Origin: Comamonadaceae bacterium
GTDB lineage: Bacteria > Pseudomonadota > Gammaproteobacteria > Burkholderiales > Burkholderiaceae_C
DNA length: 64,000 nt
Assembly: GCA_947476465.1 (NCBI GenBank)
Contig: CANJQN010000004.1
Location: 1-64,000, forward strand
Direction: 5' to 3'
Notes under the pieces: model-generated
What the model was told of the DNA's origin: nothing
Seen by the model: the letters and a program-made list of their open reading frames with translations, nothing else
The model's database searches: none
Program-made: the position numbers and the translations under genes
Shown here: in pieces, positions 34,929-44,596 of the stretch
Layout: the number at the start of each line of letters is the position of its first letter
Position numbering within the stretch: position 1 is the stretch's first letter

Positions 34929-36605
34929 CTACGCCATCACCTCCTCCGACACCCGGTGCTTAGCCAACTCGTCCAGAAAGCCCGCCCGTTCCATCACCTC
35001 GCGCGGCACCGCCTGGAGCGACTCCAGCACCAGCGTACCGCCGCGCTGCAGCACCGCCTTGTGCAGCTGGCGCAGGGCGTCCAGGCCGGTGGTGTCCATG
35101 TGCACCAAGTGCAGCACGTCGATCACCACATGCGGCGCATCGGGGCCGGTCTCCACTGCCTGCACGGCCACGTCGAGCTTGGCGGCGGCGCCGAAGAACA
35201 TCGAGCCATACAGCCGAAAGCGCACCGTGCCGTCGGTCTGCGGCACGTCTTCCACGGTGAACAGCGTATTCATGCGCCGGATGAACAGCACGCACGCGGT
35301 GATCAGCCCGACCTCCAGCGCCACGGTGAGGTCGAACACCACCGTGAGCGCGAAGGTGCCCAGCAGCAGCACCTGGTAATGCGTGCTGTAGTGCGACAGC
35401 TTGGCGAACTCGCGCCACTCGCCCATGTTCCAGGCAGTGAACAACAAGATGCCGGCCAGCACCGCCAGGGGCACGTTCATGGCCAGCGGCGCCGCCAGCA
35501 GAACAATGGCCGCCAGCGCTACCGAGTGCACGATGCCGGCCACCGGCGAGGTGGCGCCGGCGCGCATATTGGTCACGGTGCGGGCGATGGTGCCGGTGGC
35601 CGGCATGCCGCCGAAAAACGGCACCACCGCGTTGGCAATGCCCTGGGCCATCAGCTCCTGGTTGGGGTCGTGCTTGGGCAGGCCGCTGAGCTGGTCGGCC
35701 ACGCGCGCGCACAGCAGGGATTCGATGGCGCCCAGCGCGGTGATGGTCAGCGTGGGCGTGACCAGCAGCTTGACGGTCTCCCAGGAAAAATCCGGCAGCG
35801 CGAACACCGGCAGCCCCTGCGGGATGCCGCCAAAGCGCGTGCCGATGGTCTCCACCGGCCATTGCAGCGCCCAGGCCAGCAGGCTGAGGGTGAGCAGGGC
35901 CACCACCGGCCCCGGGATGCGCGCCCCCACCACCGCGGCGCTGCGCACCAGTGGCAGCTCGAGCGTCGGCAGGTGGGGTGAGCGCACGCCCCAGATCTTC
36001 GGCCACACGTACAGCCCCACCACGCAGGCCAGGCCCAGGCCGAGCGCGTAGAGGTTGGTCGCGCCCAGGTTCGCGGCCAGCACGCGCACCTGGCCGAAGA
36101 AGTCGGCTGGCATGCGCGCCACCGGCAGGCCCAGCCAATCCTTGAGCTGTGACAGCGCAATCAGCACGGCGATGCCGTTGGTGAAGCCCACCACGATGCT
36201 CACCGGTACATAGCGCACCAGGTTGCCCAGGCGCAGCAGCCCCATCAGGAACAGCAGCACGCCGGCGCAGGCGGTGGCAATCAGCAGGTTGGCCAGCCCG
36301 TAGCGCTCGACGATGCCGTAGACGATGACGATGAAGGCGCCGGCCGGCCCGGCGATTTGCACAGGCGAGCCGCCGGCCACCGCGACGATCAGCCCGGCAA
36401 TGATGGCTGTCCACAGGCCGGCTTCGGGCTTGAGGCCCGAAGCGATGGCAAAGGCCATGGCCAGGGGCAGGGCGACGATGGCAACGGTGAGGCCTGCCCC
36501 CAGGTCGCTCAGGAAGCGATGCCGGTCATAACCGCGAAGGGCGGACAGAATGCGGGGCCGAAATGGTGCGAGGGCCAGCGGCGGGGTGGACATGCTGTTG
36601 CCCAT
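34929..36605 (-). CDS. SulP-family anion transporter with STAS domain
   Basis: A 558-residue SLC26/SulP permease. The N-terminal cytoplasmic stretch precedes LTVAIVALPLAMAFAIASGL, the first of about 12-14 membrane segments. AIIAGLIVAVAGGSPVQIAGPAGAF is a family signature. A C-terminal STAS domain covers about 440-558 (VVIDVLHLVHMDTTGLDAL). SulP proteins move sulfate, bicarbonate or dicarboxylates; the substrate cannot be told. It stands alone on the minus strand between an accessory patch and the catabolic region. Confidence 0.9.
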   Translation of the reverse strand: MGNSMSTPPLALAPFRPRILSALRGYDRHRFLSDLGAGLTVAIVALPLAMAFAIASGLKPEAGLWTAIIAGLIVAVAGGSPVQIAGPAGAFIVIVYGIVERYGLANLLIATACAGVLLFLMGLLRLGNLVRYVPVSIVVGFTNGIAVLIALSQLKDWLGLPVARMPADFFGQVRVLAANLGATNLYALGLGLACVVGLYVWPKIWGVRSPHLPTLELPLVRSAAVVGARIPGPVVALLTLSLLAWALQWPVETIGTRFGGIPQGLPVFALPDFSWETVKLLVTPTLTITALGAIESLLCARVADQLSGLPKHDPNQELMAQGIANAVVPFFGGMPATGTIARTVTNMRAGATSPVAGIVHSVALAAIVLLAAPLAMNVPLAVLAGILLFTAWNMGEWREFAKLSHYSTHYQVLLLGTFALTVVFDLTVALEVGLITACVLFIRRMNTLFTVEDVPQTDGTVRFRLYGSMFFGAAAKLDVAVQAVETGPDAPHVVIDVLHLVHMDTTGLDALRQLHKAVLQRGGTLVLESLQAVPREVMERAGFLDELAKHRVSEEVMA

Positions 36606-36752
36606 TTTGCCCCGCCTGGCATCACGGGTTAACGCCTATGCCGCATGGATTGACCCGGACACCGGCGCAGTCATACCATAGCTGAAGGTACAGTAGTGGA
36701 CGATCGACCCTGCCCGCGAAGGCGGGGCGGTCACTTCAAGCAGGAGACACGG

Positions 36753-38399
36753 ATGGCGGCAGAGCCGGCTTTCGACCGCAAGGCCTACGAGGACCACCTT
36801 CGTGCGCAAGGCTGGTGGATCGATCGCACGACAGACGCGCTGTTCACCGAAGCCGCGGCGCGCTTTCCTGGCCGCGATGCGATCGTCGCCTATCGCGCCG
36901 ACAGGAAGAACGCCCCCCCTGTGCGCATCACCTACGCCGAGCTTGCCACGATGGCCGCACGCGCGGCGGCGGCGCTGCGGCGGCTGGGTGTGGGGCCGCG
37001 CGACGTGGTGTCGCTTCAGCTGCCCAACTGGTGGCAGTTCGTCGTCGCGGTGCTGGCCTGCGGTCGCCTCGGCGCGGTCGTCAATCCGCTGATGCCGATC
37101 TTTCGCGAGCGCGAGCTGGCGTACATGCTGCGCTTTTGCCAGGCCAAGGTGCTGGTCGTGCCCAAGCGCTTTCGTGGCTTTGACCACGAGGCCATGGCGC
37201 TCGGCCTCCAAGACCAGTTGCCCGACCTCAAGCACGTGCTCGTCGTGGATGGCCACGGCGCCAACGATTTCGAGCACTGCCTGCTCGAAGCCCAGGACAC
37301 CGTCGCGCCGCCCACCAGTGCGGCGCAGGCGCCCGCACGGGCGGACGAGCTTGCGGTGCTGATGTTCACCTCGGGCACGACCGGCGAGCCCAAGGGGGTC
37401 ATGCACAGCCACAACAGCCTGGTCGCCTGCACCCGGTCCATGGGGGCCCGCTTTGGCTTGACCGACCGGGATGTCGTCATGGCCTGCTCGCCCGTCGGGC
37501 ACATGAACGGCTACGCGGCGACCATGCTGCAAGGCCTCATGCTGGGCTGCACTGTCGTGTTCCAGGACATCTGGGAGCCGCGCACCGGCGTCGAAATCCT
37601 TGCCGCCGAGCGAGTCACGCACACCGCGGCGGCCACTCCCTTCCTCAACGACATCTGCGACGCCGTCGCCGCTGGCGCCCTTCGGCCGGTGCTCAAGACG
37701 TTTCTGTGCGGCGGCGCGTCCATTCCGCCGGTCACGGTCGAGAGGGCCATCGCAACGCTGGGCCTGCGCATCTCCAGCTTGTGGGGCATGACCGAGTCCT
37801 TGGGCGGAACGCTCACCGAGCCCTCGCGCGCCCATGAAAAATCGGCGTCCACGGACGGCCGGCCGCTGGAAGGGGTTGACATCCGCATCGTCGACGACAA
37901 GGGCCAGCCGGTGAAAACCGGTGAGGTCGGCCACCTGCAGGTGCGCAGCGCGCAGACCTTCATGGGGTATTACAAGCGCCCGGACCTGCAGCCCTTCGAC
38001 GCGCAGGGCTGGTTCGACAGCGGCGACCTCGCCCGCATGGACGCCCAGGGCTACATCCGCATCACGGGGCGCACGAAGGACGTGCTGGTTCGCGGCGGCG
38101 AGAACGTACCGGTCGTCGAGATCGAGAACCTGCTGTGGAAGCACCCGGCACTCTCCGGCGCCGCGATCGTGGGCTACCCCGACCGGCGCCTGGGCGAGCG
38201 CGGATGCGCTTTCGTGACAGTGCGCCCTGGCATGCACTTCGACCTGGCCGCGCTGCAGGCCTACATGGCCGAGTGCAAGGTCGCCAAGCAGTACTGGCCC
38301 GAGCGGGTCGAGGTGGTTGACACCTTCCCCTGCACGCCCAGCGGCAAGGTCCAGAAGTTCGTCTTGCGCGAACGCGCCAAGGCTTTTGCCGACACCTGA
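36753..38399 (+). CDS. Acyl-CoA ligase (cyclohexanecarboxylate/medium-chain type)
   Basis: A 548-residue adenylate-forming ligase: FTSGTTGEPKGVMHSH (about 204-219), SLWGMTES, DSGDLARMD, GRTKDVLVRGGENV and the catalytic Lys in PSGKVQKF (about 531). It activates a carboxylic acid to its CoA thioester via acyl-AMP. Overall it resembles AliA-like cyclohexanecarboxylate-CoA ligases. AGGAGA precedes the ATG. An acyl-CoA dehydrogenase gene follows after 44 bases, so the two probably act in sequence. Confidence 0.85.
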   Translation: MAAEPAFDRKAYEDHLRAQGWWIDRTTDALFTEAAARFPGRDAIVAYRADRKNAPPVRITYAELATMAARAAAALRRLGVGPRDVVSLQLPNWWQFVVAVLACGRLGAVVNPLMPIFRERELAYMLRFCQAKVLVVPKRFRGFDHEAMALGLQDQLPDLKHVLVVDGHGANDFEHCLLEAQDTVAPPTSAAQAPARADELAVLMFTSGTTGEPKGVMHSHNSLVACTRSMGARFGLTDRDVVMACSPVGHMNGYAATMLQGLMLGCTVVFQDIWEPRTGVEILAAERVTHTAAATPFLNDICDAVAAGALRPVLKTFLCGGASIPPVTVERAIATLGLRISSLWGMTESLGGTLTEPSRAHEKSASTDGRPLEGVDIRIVDDKGQPVKTGEVGHLQVRSAQTFMGYYKRPDLQPFDAQGWFDSGDLARMDAQGYIRITGRTKDVLVRGGENVPVVEIENLLWKHPALSGAAIVGYPDRRLGERGCAFVTVRPGMHFDLAALQAYMAECKVAKQYWPERVEVVDTFPCTPSGKVQKFVLRERAKAFADT

Positions 38400-38443
38400 A
38401 TCCGGCCGCAGCGAGGCCTTGCAACCACACAGAAGACTTTCTC

Positions 38444-39709
38444 TTGAACTTTCAGATGCCCGCCGATATCACGGCCAAGCTTGCCGAGCTCGACGCATTC
38501 ATCGAGGCTGAGATCAAACCGCTCGAGCGCGAGAACATCCAGTATTTCGACCACCGCCGCGAGTGGGCCCGCACCGACTGGGAGAACGACGGGCGCATGA
38601 ACCTCAAATGGCGCGCGGTCGTCGCCGAGATGGAGCGGCGCGCCGACAAGGCCGGCCACCTGCGCCTGGGACTGCCCAAGAGTTGCGGCGGACAAGGCGC
38701 ATCCAACCTCATGATCGCCGTCGTTCGCGAGCACCTTGCGGCCAAGGGCCTGGGCCTGCACAACGACCTGCAGGACGAGAACTCGGTGGTCGGCAACTAC
38801 CCGATCGCCCCCATGCTGGCCGACTACGGCACGCCGGAACAAAAGACCTACATCGACGGCATCATCACCGGCGAGAAAAACCTCGCCTTCGCGCTCACGG
38901 AGCCGGCCCATGGCAGCGACGCCACCTGGATGGACACCTCGGCCGTGCGCGATGGTGATCACTGGGTGATCAACGGCATGAAGTGCTGGAACGGGCGCGT
39001 GCGGCGCGCTCATGGCAACCTGGTGTTCGCGCGCACCTCGGGCAAGGCCGGCGACGCCAAGGGCATCACCGCCTTCATCGTGCCCACCAGTACGCCCGGC
39101 CACAACATCCTGTTCAACCACTGGACCTTCAACATGCCGGCCGACCACTCGCAGGTCGAGTTCAAGAACGTGCGTGTGCCCCACAGCGCCATCTTGCACC
39201 AGGAAGGAGAGGGCCTGGTCGTGGCCCAGCGCTTCGTGCACGAGAACCGCATCCGCCAGGCCGCCGCCAGCGCCGGTGCGGCGCGCTACTGCATCACCGA
39301 GGCGGCCAAGTACGCCAAGTCGCGCATCGCCTTCGGCGAGCCACTGTCCAAGAAGCAGGCCATCCAGTTCCCGCTGGCCGAGCTGTACGCCGACAGCGAG
39401 ATGGTGCGCAACTACATCTTTCGCACCGCCTGGGAAATGGACCGTCGCGACCCGCTGGAGATCAGCGACATGGTGTCGATCTGCAACTTCCGCGCGAACC
39501 GCCTGGTGTGCGAGGCCGCCGACCGCGCCATGCAGATCCACGGTGGCGTGGGCTACAGCCGCCACATGCCCTTCGAGCACATCTACCGCCACCACCGCCG
39601 CTATCGGATCACCGAAGGCACGGAGGAGGTTCAGATTCGCCGCGTCAGCCAGTACCTGTTCGGGTTTTCCGGCAAGACGGCGAACACCACCGCCTTCAGC
39701 GCAGCGTAG
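38444..39709 (+). CDS. Acyl-CoA dehydrogenase
   Basis: A 421-residue FAD enzyme: NLAFALTEPAHGSDATWMDT (FAD/substrate region), NGMKCWNGRVRRAHGNLVF and the C-terminal AMQIHGGVGYSRHMPFEHIYRHHRRYRITEG signature are present (given here as separate conserved blocks). Relatives start 'M(D/N)F.(L/M)P', which supports the TTG at 38444 with AGAAGA upstream; an ATG lies four codons in. It introduces a double bond next to the CoA ester made by the ligase upstream. Confidence 0.85.
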   Translation: MNFQMPADITAKLAELDAFIEAEIKPLERENIQYFDHRREWARTDWENDGRMNLKWRAVVAEMERRADKAGHLRLGLPKSCGGQGASNLMIAVVREHLAAKGLGLHNDLQDENSVVGNYPIAPMLADYGTPEQKTYIDGIITGEKNLAFALTEPAHGSDATWMDTSAVRDGDHWVINGMKCWNGRVRRAHGNLVFARTSGKAGDAKGITAFIVPTSTPGHNILFNHWTFNMPADHSQVEFKNVRVPHSAILHQEGEGLVVAQRFVHENRIRQAAASAGAARYCITEAAKYAKSRIAFGEPLSKKQAIQFPLAELYADSEMVRNYIFRTAWEMDRRDPLEISDMVSICNFRANRLVCEAADRAMQIHGGVGYSRHMPFEHIYRHHRRYRITEGTEEVQIRRVSQYLFGFSGKTANTTAFSAA

Positions 39710-39722
39710 ACTGCCCCGATCC

Positions 39723-42554
39723 ATGGCCGCTTCAACACCTGTGACGCAATCGGATCGCTTTGCTCAGGTCCGCGAACTGCCTGCGATCGAGGGTGACGCG
39801 GCGCAGGTCATGCGCACTGCATTGCGCGACACCGTATGCGAAGCCCGGGCGCGGCTGGTGCTGGTGCGAGCCCCTGCGGGCTACGGCAAGACCACCCTGT
39901 TGACTCAGTGCCGTCACCATCTGGACGTTACCGGCGTGGCAACTGGTTGGCTGACCCTGGACGCGTCGCATAACGATCCGTGGCGATTTTTGGCTCACAT
40001 GCGTGTGATGGTCGACGACGCGCTGCCAGAGGCTGGCTCCGTCGGTGCGAGCTCAACGACGTCCGATGTGCCAGCGGTCGGCTTGGGGGGGCAGGCGCTT
40101 TTGCTAGGTGACCGCCTCGCCGCGGCGGACCAGCCGTTTGTACTGATCCTGGACGAGTTTGAGGTCATCGCCGGCCCATCCGTGCTGGCGGTCGTTCGTG
40201 ATCTGCTGGACCGTCTGCCAGCGGGTGGCCGAATCTTGATTGGCACCCGCAGCGCACCCGATCTGGGCTTGCCACGCCTGCGGGCGCGTGGTGCACTCGT
40301 CGAGGTGGACGCGCAGCAGTTGCGTTTTACCTTGCGCGAGACCCGCAGCTTTTTTGCCGCTCGTCTGAAGTTGTCCCTGGGGACGGAGGACCTTGCGGTC
40401 TTGCACCGCAAGACCGAGGGTTGGGTGGCTGCACTTTGGCTGGTGGGGCTGGCCCTGCAACGGCGCAATGAGCACAGCGGCTTCATCGCACGCATCTCTG
40501 GCAGTGAGACCGGTATCGCCACCTACCTGGCCGAAGAGGTGCTTGCACAGCAAGATGAGACCTTGCGCGATTTTCTGCTGCGCACGAGTGTGGCGCGCGA
40601 ACTGACCGTGCCACTGGCCAAGAGCCTGCTGCCGCACCTGTCCAATGACGAACTGGCGCGTCTGCTCAAAGAGGCGGAGACGTTCTTGATTCCGCTGGAA
40701 GGCCGGGGAGACGGGTGGCGTTACCACAGCCTGTTCGCCAGCTTCCTGCAGGGCCAACTGCGGCGTCAACTGCCTGACGCGGTCTCCACCCTGCACGAGA
40801 CGGCGGCGCGGTGGTTTTCGTCGCAGGGGAGCGATGCGCAGGCGGTCGAACACCTGATTGAAAGTGGCGACCTGCCCGCTGCCGTGGAGGCCCTGTCGCG
40901 GGTTGCGACTGCGCTCCTGGCCCAGGGACGCCTGGGCATGCTCAAGCGCTGGTTCGATCGCATTCCCGATGCGCTGCTTCGCGATCGGCCCGAGTTGCTG
41001 GTTGTCCAGTTGTGGGCGTTGGTGTACCGCCAGGGCCCGAAGGCGGCGCAGGCCCGCATGCGCGAGATCGATCTCGATGGCGTGCAAGACCGGCGCGTGC
41101 GCGTGCACGCGGCCGCGTTGCGGGTGGCGGTGGGCTCGCTGCTCGATCGCTGGGACGAAGCCTACGAGGCAGGGCGTCCTGCGCTTGCTCTCCTGCCCAG
41201 CGGATCGGCCTATGCCGATGCCTCCCTGGTCAATTCGCTGGCCAGTGCCGCTATCGTGCTCGGCGATTACGCCGAGGCACGGCGGCTTCTGGACACCGCG
41301 CATCGCTCGCAGTCGAGTGACGAAGGCAGCTTCTATCGCCGCGTGTGCGAGGTCAGCGAAGGCCTGATCGACTGGGCCGAAGGTCGCCTGCGCCAGGCGC
41401 GGGCGCGGTTTCGCCTCGCGGTGCAGGGCACGCAGATCTCCAGCTTGGGGCCGGCGCAGCTCAATGTCTGGGGTGGTCTGATGCTGGCGCTGACCCACTA
41501 CGAGAACAATGAATTGCAGCCGGCGGAACGGCTTGTGCAACTGTGCCTGCCGCTGGCGCGCGAGGTCTGGTTGCCGGACCACATCATCCTTGGGCACACG
41601 CTGATGTCGCGAATTGCTTTCCTTCGGGGCGATGTCGACCTGGCCTTCCAGCACCTGTCGGAGCTGGAGCATCTGGGCGATGAGCGTCAGTTGCCGCGCT
41701 TGTCCGCCTCGGCCCGGATCGAACGCGCGCGGCTGCTGTTGCAGCAACGCCACCTGGAGGCGGCGGCGACCGAGCTGGAGCGTGCCCAGGACCCTCATGT
41801 GTGGCGCCAGGTTGCCAGGCGCCGCCACTTGGCCAACGACCAGGATGATCTCAGCGTCGGAATGCTGCGCTGGAGCCTGTCGGCCATGCATATGCGGCGC
41901 GCTCCGTTGCATTGGCGGGACACGCAAAGTGGTCCGCTGCCCGACATCGGCCAGGCGGTCGCGGACCTGGCGCAGGCGCTGGCACAGGCCGAGGCGTCCC
42001 GCTTCATGCGGCGTGCGCTCAAGCTGCGCTGGTTGCATGCCATAGCGCTTGCGCTCGACGGCCAGCACGGCGCCGCCGTCGAGCAAGCGATCCGGGCCCT
42101 GCGCGAAGCCTGTTCCGAAGGGGCTGTGCGCACGCTGATCGACGAGGGCCGGCCCGCGGCCATGCTGCTGCTTATGGTCAGGCAGGCGCGTGTGCACGCC
42201 GGACCGCAAGCCAGCGACCCCATCCTTGACGACTTCATCCACACGCTGATCGAGGCCATGGGGCCGATCGCGGCCGAGGAGGCGCTGCCGGCTCATGCAG
42301 CACGTGGCGCCGCCGCAACCGCCGGCCCCGCGGACCGTGACAAGGCGCCTGCTTCAGTAGAGGCGCCGACGCCCAGGGAACTGCGCATCCTGGAGCTTCT
42401 CGCCGAAGGTTACTCAAACCAGGCCTTGGCCGAGAAGCTCTGTGTCTCGGACAGCACGGTGCGCACGCACCTGCGCAAACTTAACGGCAAGCTGGGCGCG
42501 GCCAACCGTACCCAGGCGGTGGCAGTTGCACGGCGGATGGGCTGGATTCGGTAG
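39723..42554 (+). CDS. MalT-type LuxR-family transcriptional activator
   Basis: A 943-residue STAND ATPase regulator. The N-terminal Walker A is RAPAGYGKTTLL (about 45-56), with FVLILDEFEVI as Walker B. A helical TPR-like sensor region spans about 350-840. The C-terminal GerE helix-turn-helix (about 875-943) reads PTPRELRILELLAEGYSN, then STVRTHLRKLNGKLG. MalT-type proteins bind ATP and an inducer, then activate catabolic promoters. It starts 13 bases after the dehydrogenase and ends in the first 117-bp element, so it is the obvious candidate regulator of both downstream operons. Confidence 0.88.
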   Translation: MAASTPVTQSDRFAQVRELPAIEGDAAQVMRTALRDTVCEARARLVLVRAPAGYGKTTLLTQCRHHLDVTGVATGWLTLDASHNDPWRFLAHMRVMVDDALPEAGSVGASSTTSDVPAVGLGGQALLLGDRLAAADQPFVLILDEFEVIAGPSVLAVVRDLLDRLPAGGRILIGTRSAPDLGLPRLRARGALVEVDAQQLRFTLRETRSFFAARLKLSLGTEDLAVLHRKTEGWVAALWLVGLALQRRNEHSGFIARISGSETGIATYLAEEVLAQQDETLRDFLLRTSVARELTVPLAKSLLPHLSNDELARLLKEAETFLIPLEGRGDGWRYHSLFASFLQGQLRRQLPDAVSTLHETAARWFSSQGSDAQAVEHLIESGDLPAAVEALSRVATALLAQGRLGMLKRWFDRIPDALLRDRPELLVVQLWALVYRQGPKAAQARMREIDLDGVQDRRVRVHAAALRVAVGSLLDRWDEAYEAGRPALALLPSGSAYADASLVNSLASAAIVLGDYAEARRLLDTAHRSQSSDEGSFYRRVCEVSEGLIDWAEGRLRQARARFRLAVQGTQISSLGPAQLNVWGGLMLALTHYENNELQPAERLVQLCLPLAREVWLPDHIILGHTLMSRIAFLRGDVDLAFQHLSELEHLGDERQLPRLSASARIERARLLLQQRHLEAAATELERAQDPHVWRQVARRRHLANDQDDLSVGMLRWSLSAMHMRRAPLHWRDTQSGPLPDIGQAVADLAQALAQAEASRFMRRALKLRWLHAIALALDGQHGAAVEQAIRALREACSEGAVRTLIDEGRPAAMLLLMVRQARVHAGPQASDPILDDFIHTLIEAMGPIAAEEALPAHAARGAAATAGPADRDKAPASVEAPTPRELRILELLAEGYSNQALAEKLCVSDSTVRTHLRKLNGKLGAANRTQAVAVARRMGWIR

Positions 42555-42667
42555 TTACCCTAATCCTCATCCCCTTTCAAAACGTCGCAACCGACGATAG
42601 CCGCCCAACGCACGGCCGATCAAACTGCGGCGACAGGTGCAAAAGCGCCATTTCAGCAGGAGGCAGG
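42551..42667 (+). promoter_or_regulatory. 117-bp duplicated regulatory element, copy A
   Basis: Runs from GTAGTTACCC (which includes the regulator's TAG stop) to the GTG of a mini-ORF. Aligned without gaps to copy B (50053-50169) it has about 77 of 117 identical bases, in blocks: GTAGTTACCC, AACGTC, CCGACGAT, CCGATCA, GGTGC and AGCGCCA. GGTAGTTACC is an imperfect dyad (GGTA, 2 bases, TACC). Presumed promoter and activator site for the flavoprotein-transporter operon. Confidence 0.6.
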
Positions 42668-42712
42668 GTGAACGCTAGATCGTTTCGCTTGGTGGGCGCG
42701 GGCTTCGTTTGA
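42668..42712 (+). CDS. Leader mini-ORF A (14 codons), coupled to the flavoprotein gene
   Basis: GTG-started ORF encoding MNARSFRLVGAGFV. AGGAGG lies 4 bases upstream. Its TGA stop overlaps the TTG start of the next gene (TTGA). Copy B has an equivalent ORF also starting MNA, at the same distance from its element. Translation has not been shown. Confidence 0.4.
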   Translation: MNARSFRLVGAGFV

Positions 42713-44169
42713 GGCGCGGCGTGGCATTGATCAATTCCGGCGCGGACCCTGGCGTAGCGCCGGCCAGGCCGCAATGGGACATCGTCATCGCCGGGGCGGG
42801 GTTTTCGGGCCTGGTCGCTGCCAACATCGTGGCCGATGCAGGAATGAAGGCGCTGGTCCTGGAGGCTGGCGTCGGCCCGGGTGGATGCGCCGCCATCTCG
42901 GCGGGCATCATCTGGGCACCTCTTTCCAGTGAAGAACTCGCCGCGTATGTCCCGGATGGGGACCCGGCCCTCCAGCTTGCCTACTGCGAGCACTTTCAGG
43001 GAGCAGCCGCGTGGCTGCGGTCCTGCGGTCTGCCGATCAGTGACATGCAGGCGCTGGGATCGCTCGGAAACGGCGTGGTGATGCAGGGCGGCAGGTCCGG
43101 AGACCAAGGCCAGTTCATGTCGCTGATGGCAAGCAGGGCCCAGGCGCACGGCGCGACGATCCGTTACGGCTCGCCTTTGGCAGGGGCGTGCGCCGGAGCC
43201 GATGGCTATGTCGTGTCGGCCGGCGGCGCGCATCCGGCCACCGTTCAATGCCGCGCGCTGCTGTTCGCAACGGGCGGGTTTCAAGGCAATCGGGCGCTCC
43301 TCGATCGCTTCGTTGGCGCCGGTGCGGGCGATGGCCTGTTTCTGCGGTCGCTGCCCGAGTGCACCGGCGCCGGGCTCACCGCCGCACTTTCGTTGGGCGC
43401 GGCGACAAGCCGGAACATGCACAACCTTTATGGCCACACCATGCCGGACGCGGCCGTGTCCATCGACGAGCTGCAACCGCTGACGGCGTATCTGGCTGCC
43501 CACAGCGTGATCTTGAATCGCGACGGCATCCGATTCGTGGACGAGACCGAAGGTCATCTGGAAGAAACGACCCTGGAGTCGGGCTGGCGCCAGCCAGGCG
43601 GATGCTATTTCCTCATCTTTGACAGCAAGATCTATCGCGAGCATGGCGTCGACACCGGAATCTCTTCGGCCTTGCCCAAGATCGACAGGATGCGGCGCTG
43701 GCGCGAAATTGGCGCGTCGGTGCTGCAGGCTGACAGCCTCGAATCGCTCGTGGATGAACTCCACCGGCACGAACATGTGGACGCGCAGCAAGCGTTCAAG
43801 ACGCTGCTTTCCTATAACGAGGCGTGCCTGGATGGCAGTACGGGCGCGCTGGATCCATCACGCAGCCGCAACCCGAGCGCGCTGACAGAGCCGCCGTTTT
43901 TCGCGGTCCGCGCGCGCGGTGGCGTCACCGCCACCTGTGGCGGGATTCGGGTCGACGCCAGCGGTCACGTGTTGGGAGAGGATCAAGTTGCGTTGCCGGG
44001 GCTGTACGCGGCCGGCGTCGACGCGGGCGGGGTTTTCGGCAGGACCTACGGCGGCCTTCTCGGCTGGTCCCTGGTGTCCGGCTACCTCGCCGCGCTTTCG
44101 GTCTTGCGCGATGCTGGCGCCGCAAAAGCGTCGCCGCAGCAGCTTGTCAAACAGCCCGCCAAAGGATGA
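42709..44169 (+). CDS. FAD-dependent oxidoreductase (fumarate reductase/KstD-like)
   Basis: A 486-residue flavoprotein: VIAGAGFSGLVAANIV (about 26-41) binds the ADP part of FAD, GPGGCAAISAG follows, and the C-terminal block GLYAAGVDAGGVFGRTYGGLLGWS closes the FAD site. It belongs to the succinate dehydrogenase/fumarate reductase flavoprotein group, which includes ketosteroid dehydrogenases and other enzymes that dehydrogenate or reduce C-C bonds. Start choice: TTG at 42709 overlaps the leader stop; GTG at 42721 has GAGG 6 bases upstream. First gene of the transporter operon. Confidence 0.8.
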   Translation: MRRGVALINSGADPGVAPARPQWDIVIAGAGFSGLVAANIVADAGMKALVLEAGVGPGGCAAISAGIIWAPLSSEELAAYVPDGDPALQLAYCEHFQGAAAWLRSCGLPISDMQALGSLGNGVVMQGGRSGDQGQFMSLMASRAQAHGATIRYGSPLAGACAGADGYVVSAGGAHPATVQCRALLFATGGFQGNRALLDRFVGAGAGDGLFLRSLPECTGAGLTAALSLGAATSRNMHNLYGHTMPDAAVSIDELQPLTAYLAAHSVILNRDGIRFVDETEGHLEETTLESGWRQPGGCYFLIFDSKIYREHGVDTGISSALPKIDRMRRWREIGASVLQADSLESLVDELHRHEHVDAQQAFKTLLSYNEACLDGSTGALDPSRSRNPSALTEPPFFAVRARGGVTATCGGIRVDASGHVLGEDQVALPGLYAAGVDAGGVFGRTYGGLLGWSLVSGYLAALSVLRDAGAAKASPQQLVKQPAKG

Positions 44170-44173
44170 AACG

Positions 44174-44554
44174 GTGACCATGCAAAAACGTCCGACGCTC
44201 ATGTTCGAGGTCTACCGGTGGGCCGGGACCACGCCCGAGCAATTTCGCGAGCACTACGCGAAAGTCCACGCCCAACTGGGCAAGAAGATTCCCGGAATCG
44301 TCTGGTACGAGACCTTCATCAATGAACAACCCACCGGCGACTGGCAGGCGCAGGAACGCCCGCGGCCGGATGCCTATGTCATCATGAAGCTCGAGTCCGA
44401 GGAGGTGCTGCAGGAGATGCGCAAGAGCGAGGAATGGCGAATCGCCAAGGACGACGACATTGGCTTTGCCAGTCATTCCTTTTCCACTCGCGTCGAGCGC
44501 TTTACTTGGATTGCCGATGCCGACCCGGTCGTTGTATTTCAGAACGAAGCCTGA
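44174..44554 (+). CDS. EthD-domain protein
   Basis: A small protein of 126 residues with an EthD/dimeric alpha-beta barrel fold: LMFEVYRWAGTTPEQFREHYAKVHAQLGKKIPGI in the N-terminal half holds the 'F...Y...H..l...ipg' pattern (described as separate motifs). EthD proteins are small accessory or isomerase-type proteins in ether, steroid and aromatic catabolism. Start is either GTG at 44174 (AAGGA 7 bases upstream) or ATG at 44180. It begins 4 bases after the flavoprotein gene. Confidence 0.75.
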   Translation: MTMQKRPTLMFEVYRWAGTTPEQFREHYAKVHAQLGKKIPGIVWYETFINEQPTGDWQAQERPRPDAYVIMKLESEEVLQEMRKSEEWRIAKDDDIGFASHSFSTRVERFTWIADADPVVVFQNEA

Positions 44555-44596
44555 TCTGCGCTCCGTGCGCATGCATCTTCGCCAACTACACGCACG

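Noticed and set aside
36636..38237. 533-codon minus-strand ORF opposite the acyl-CoA ligase
   Set aside because: Antisense to a gene with all ligase motifs intact; an artefact of GC-rich third positions.
40104..42296. 730-codon minus-strand ORF opposite the LuxR regulator
   Set aside because: The plus strand shows Walker A, Walker B and GerE motifs in one frame; the antisense frame shows nothing.
42625..42660. Sigma54 (-24/-12) promoter in the 117-bp elements
   Set aside because: GG and GC pairs occur in both copies but with 8 and 9 bases between them instead of 10.
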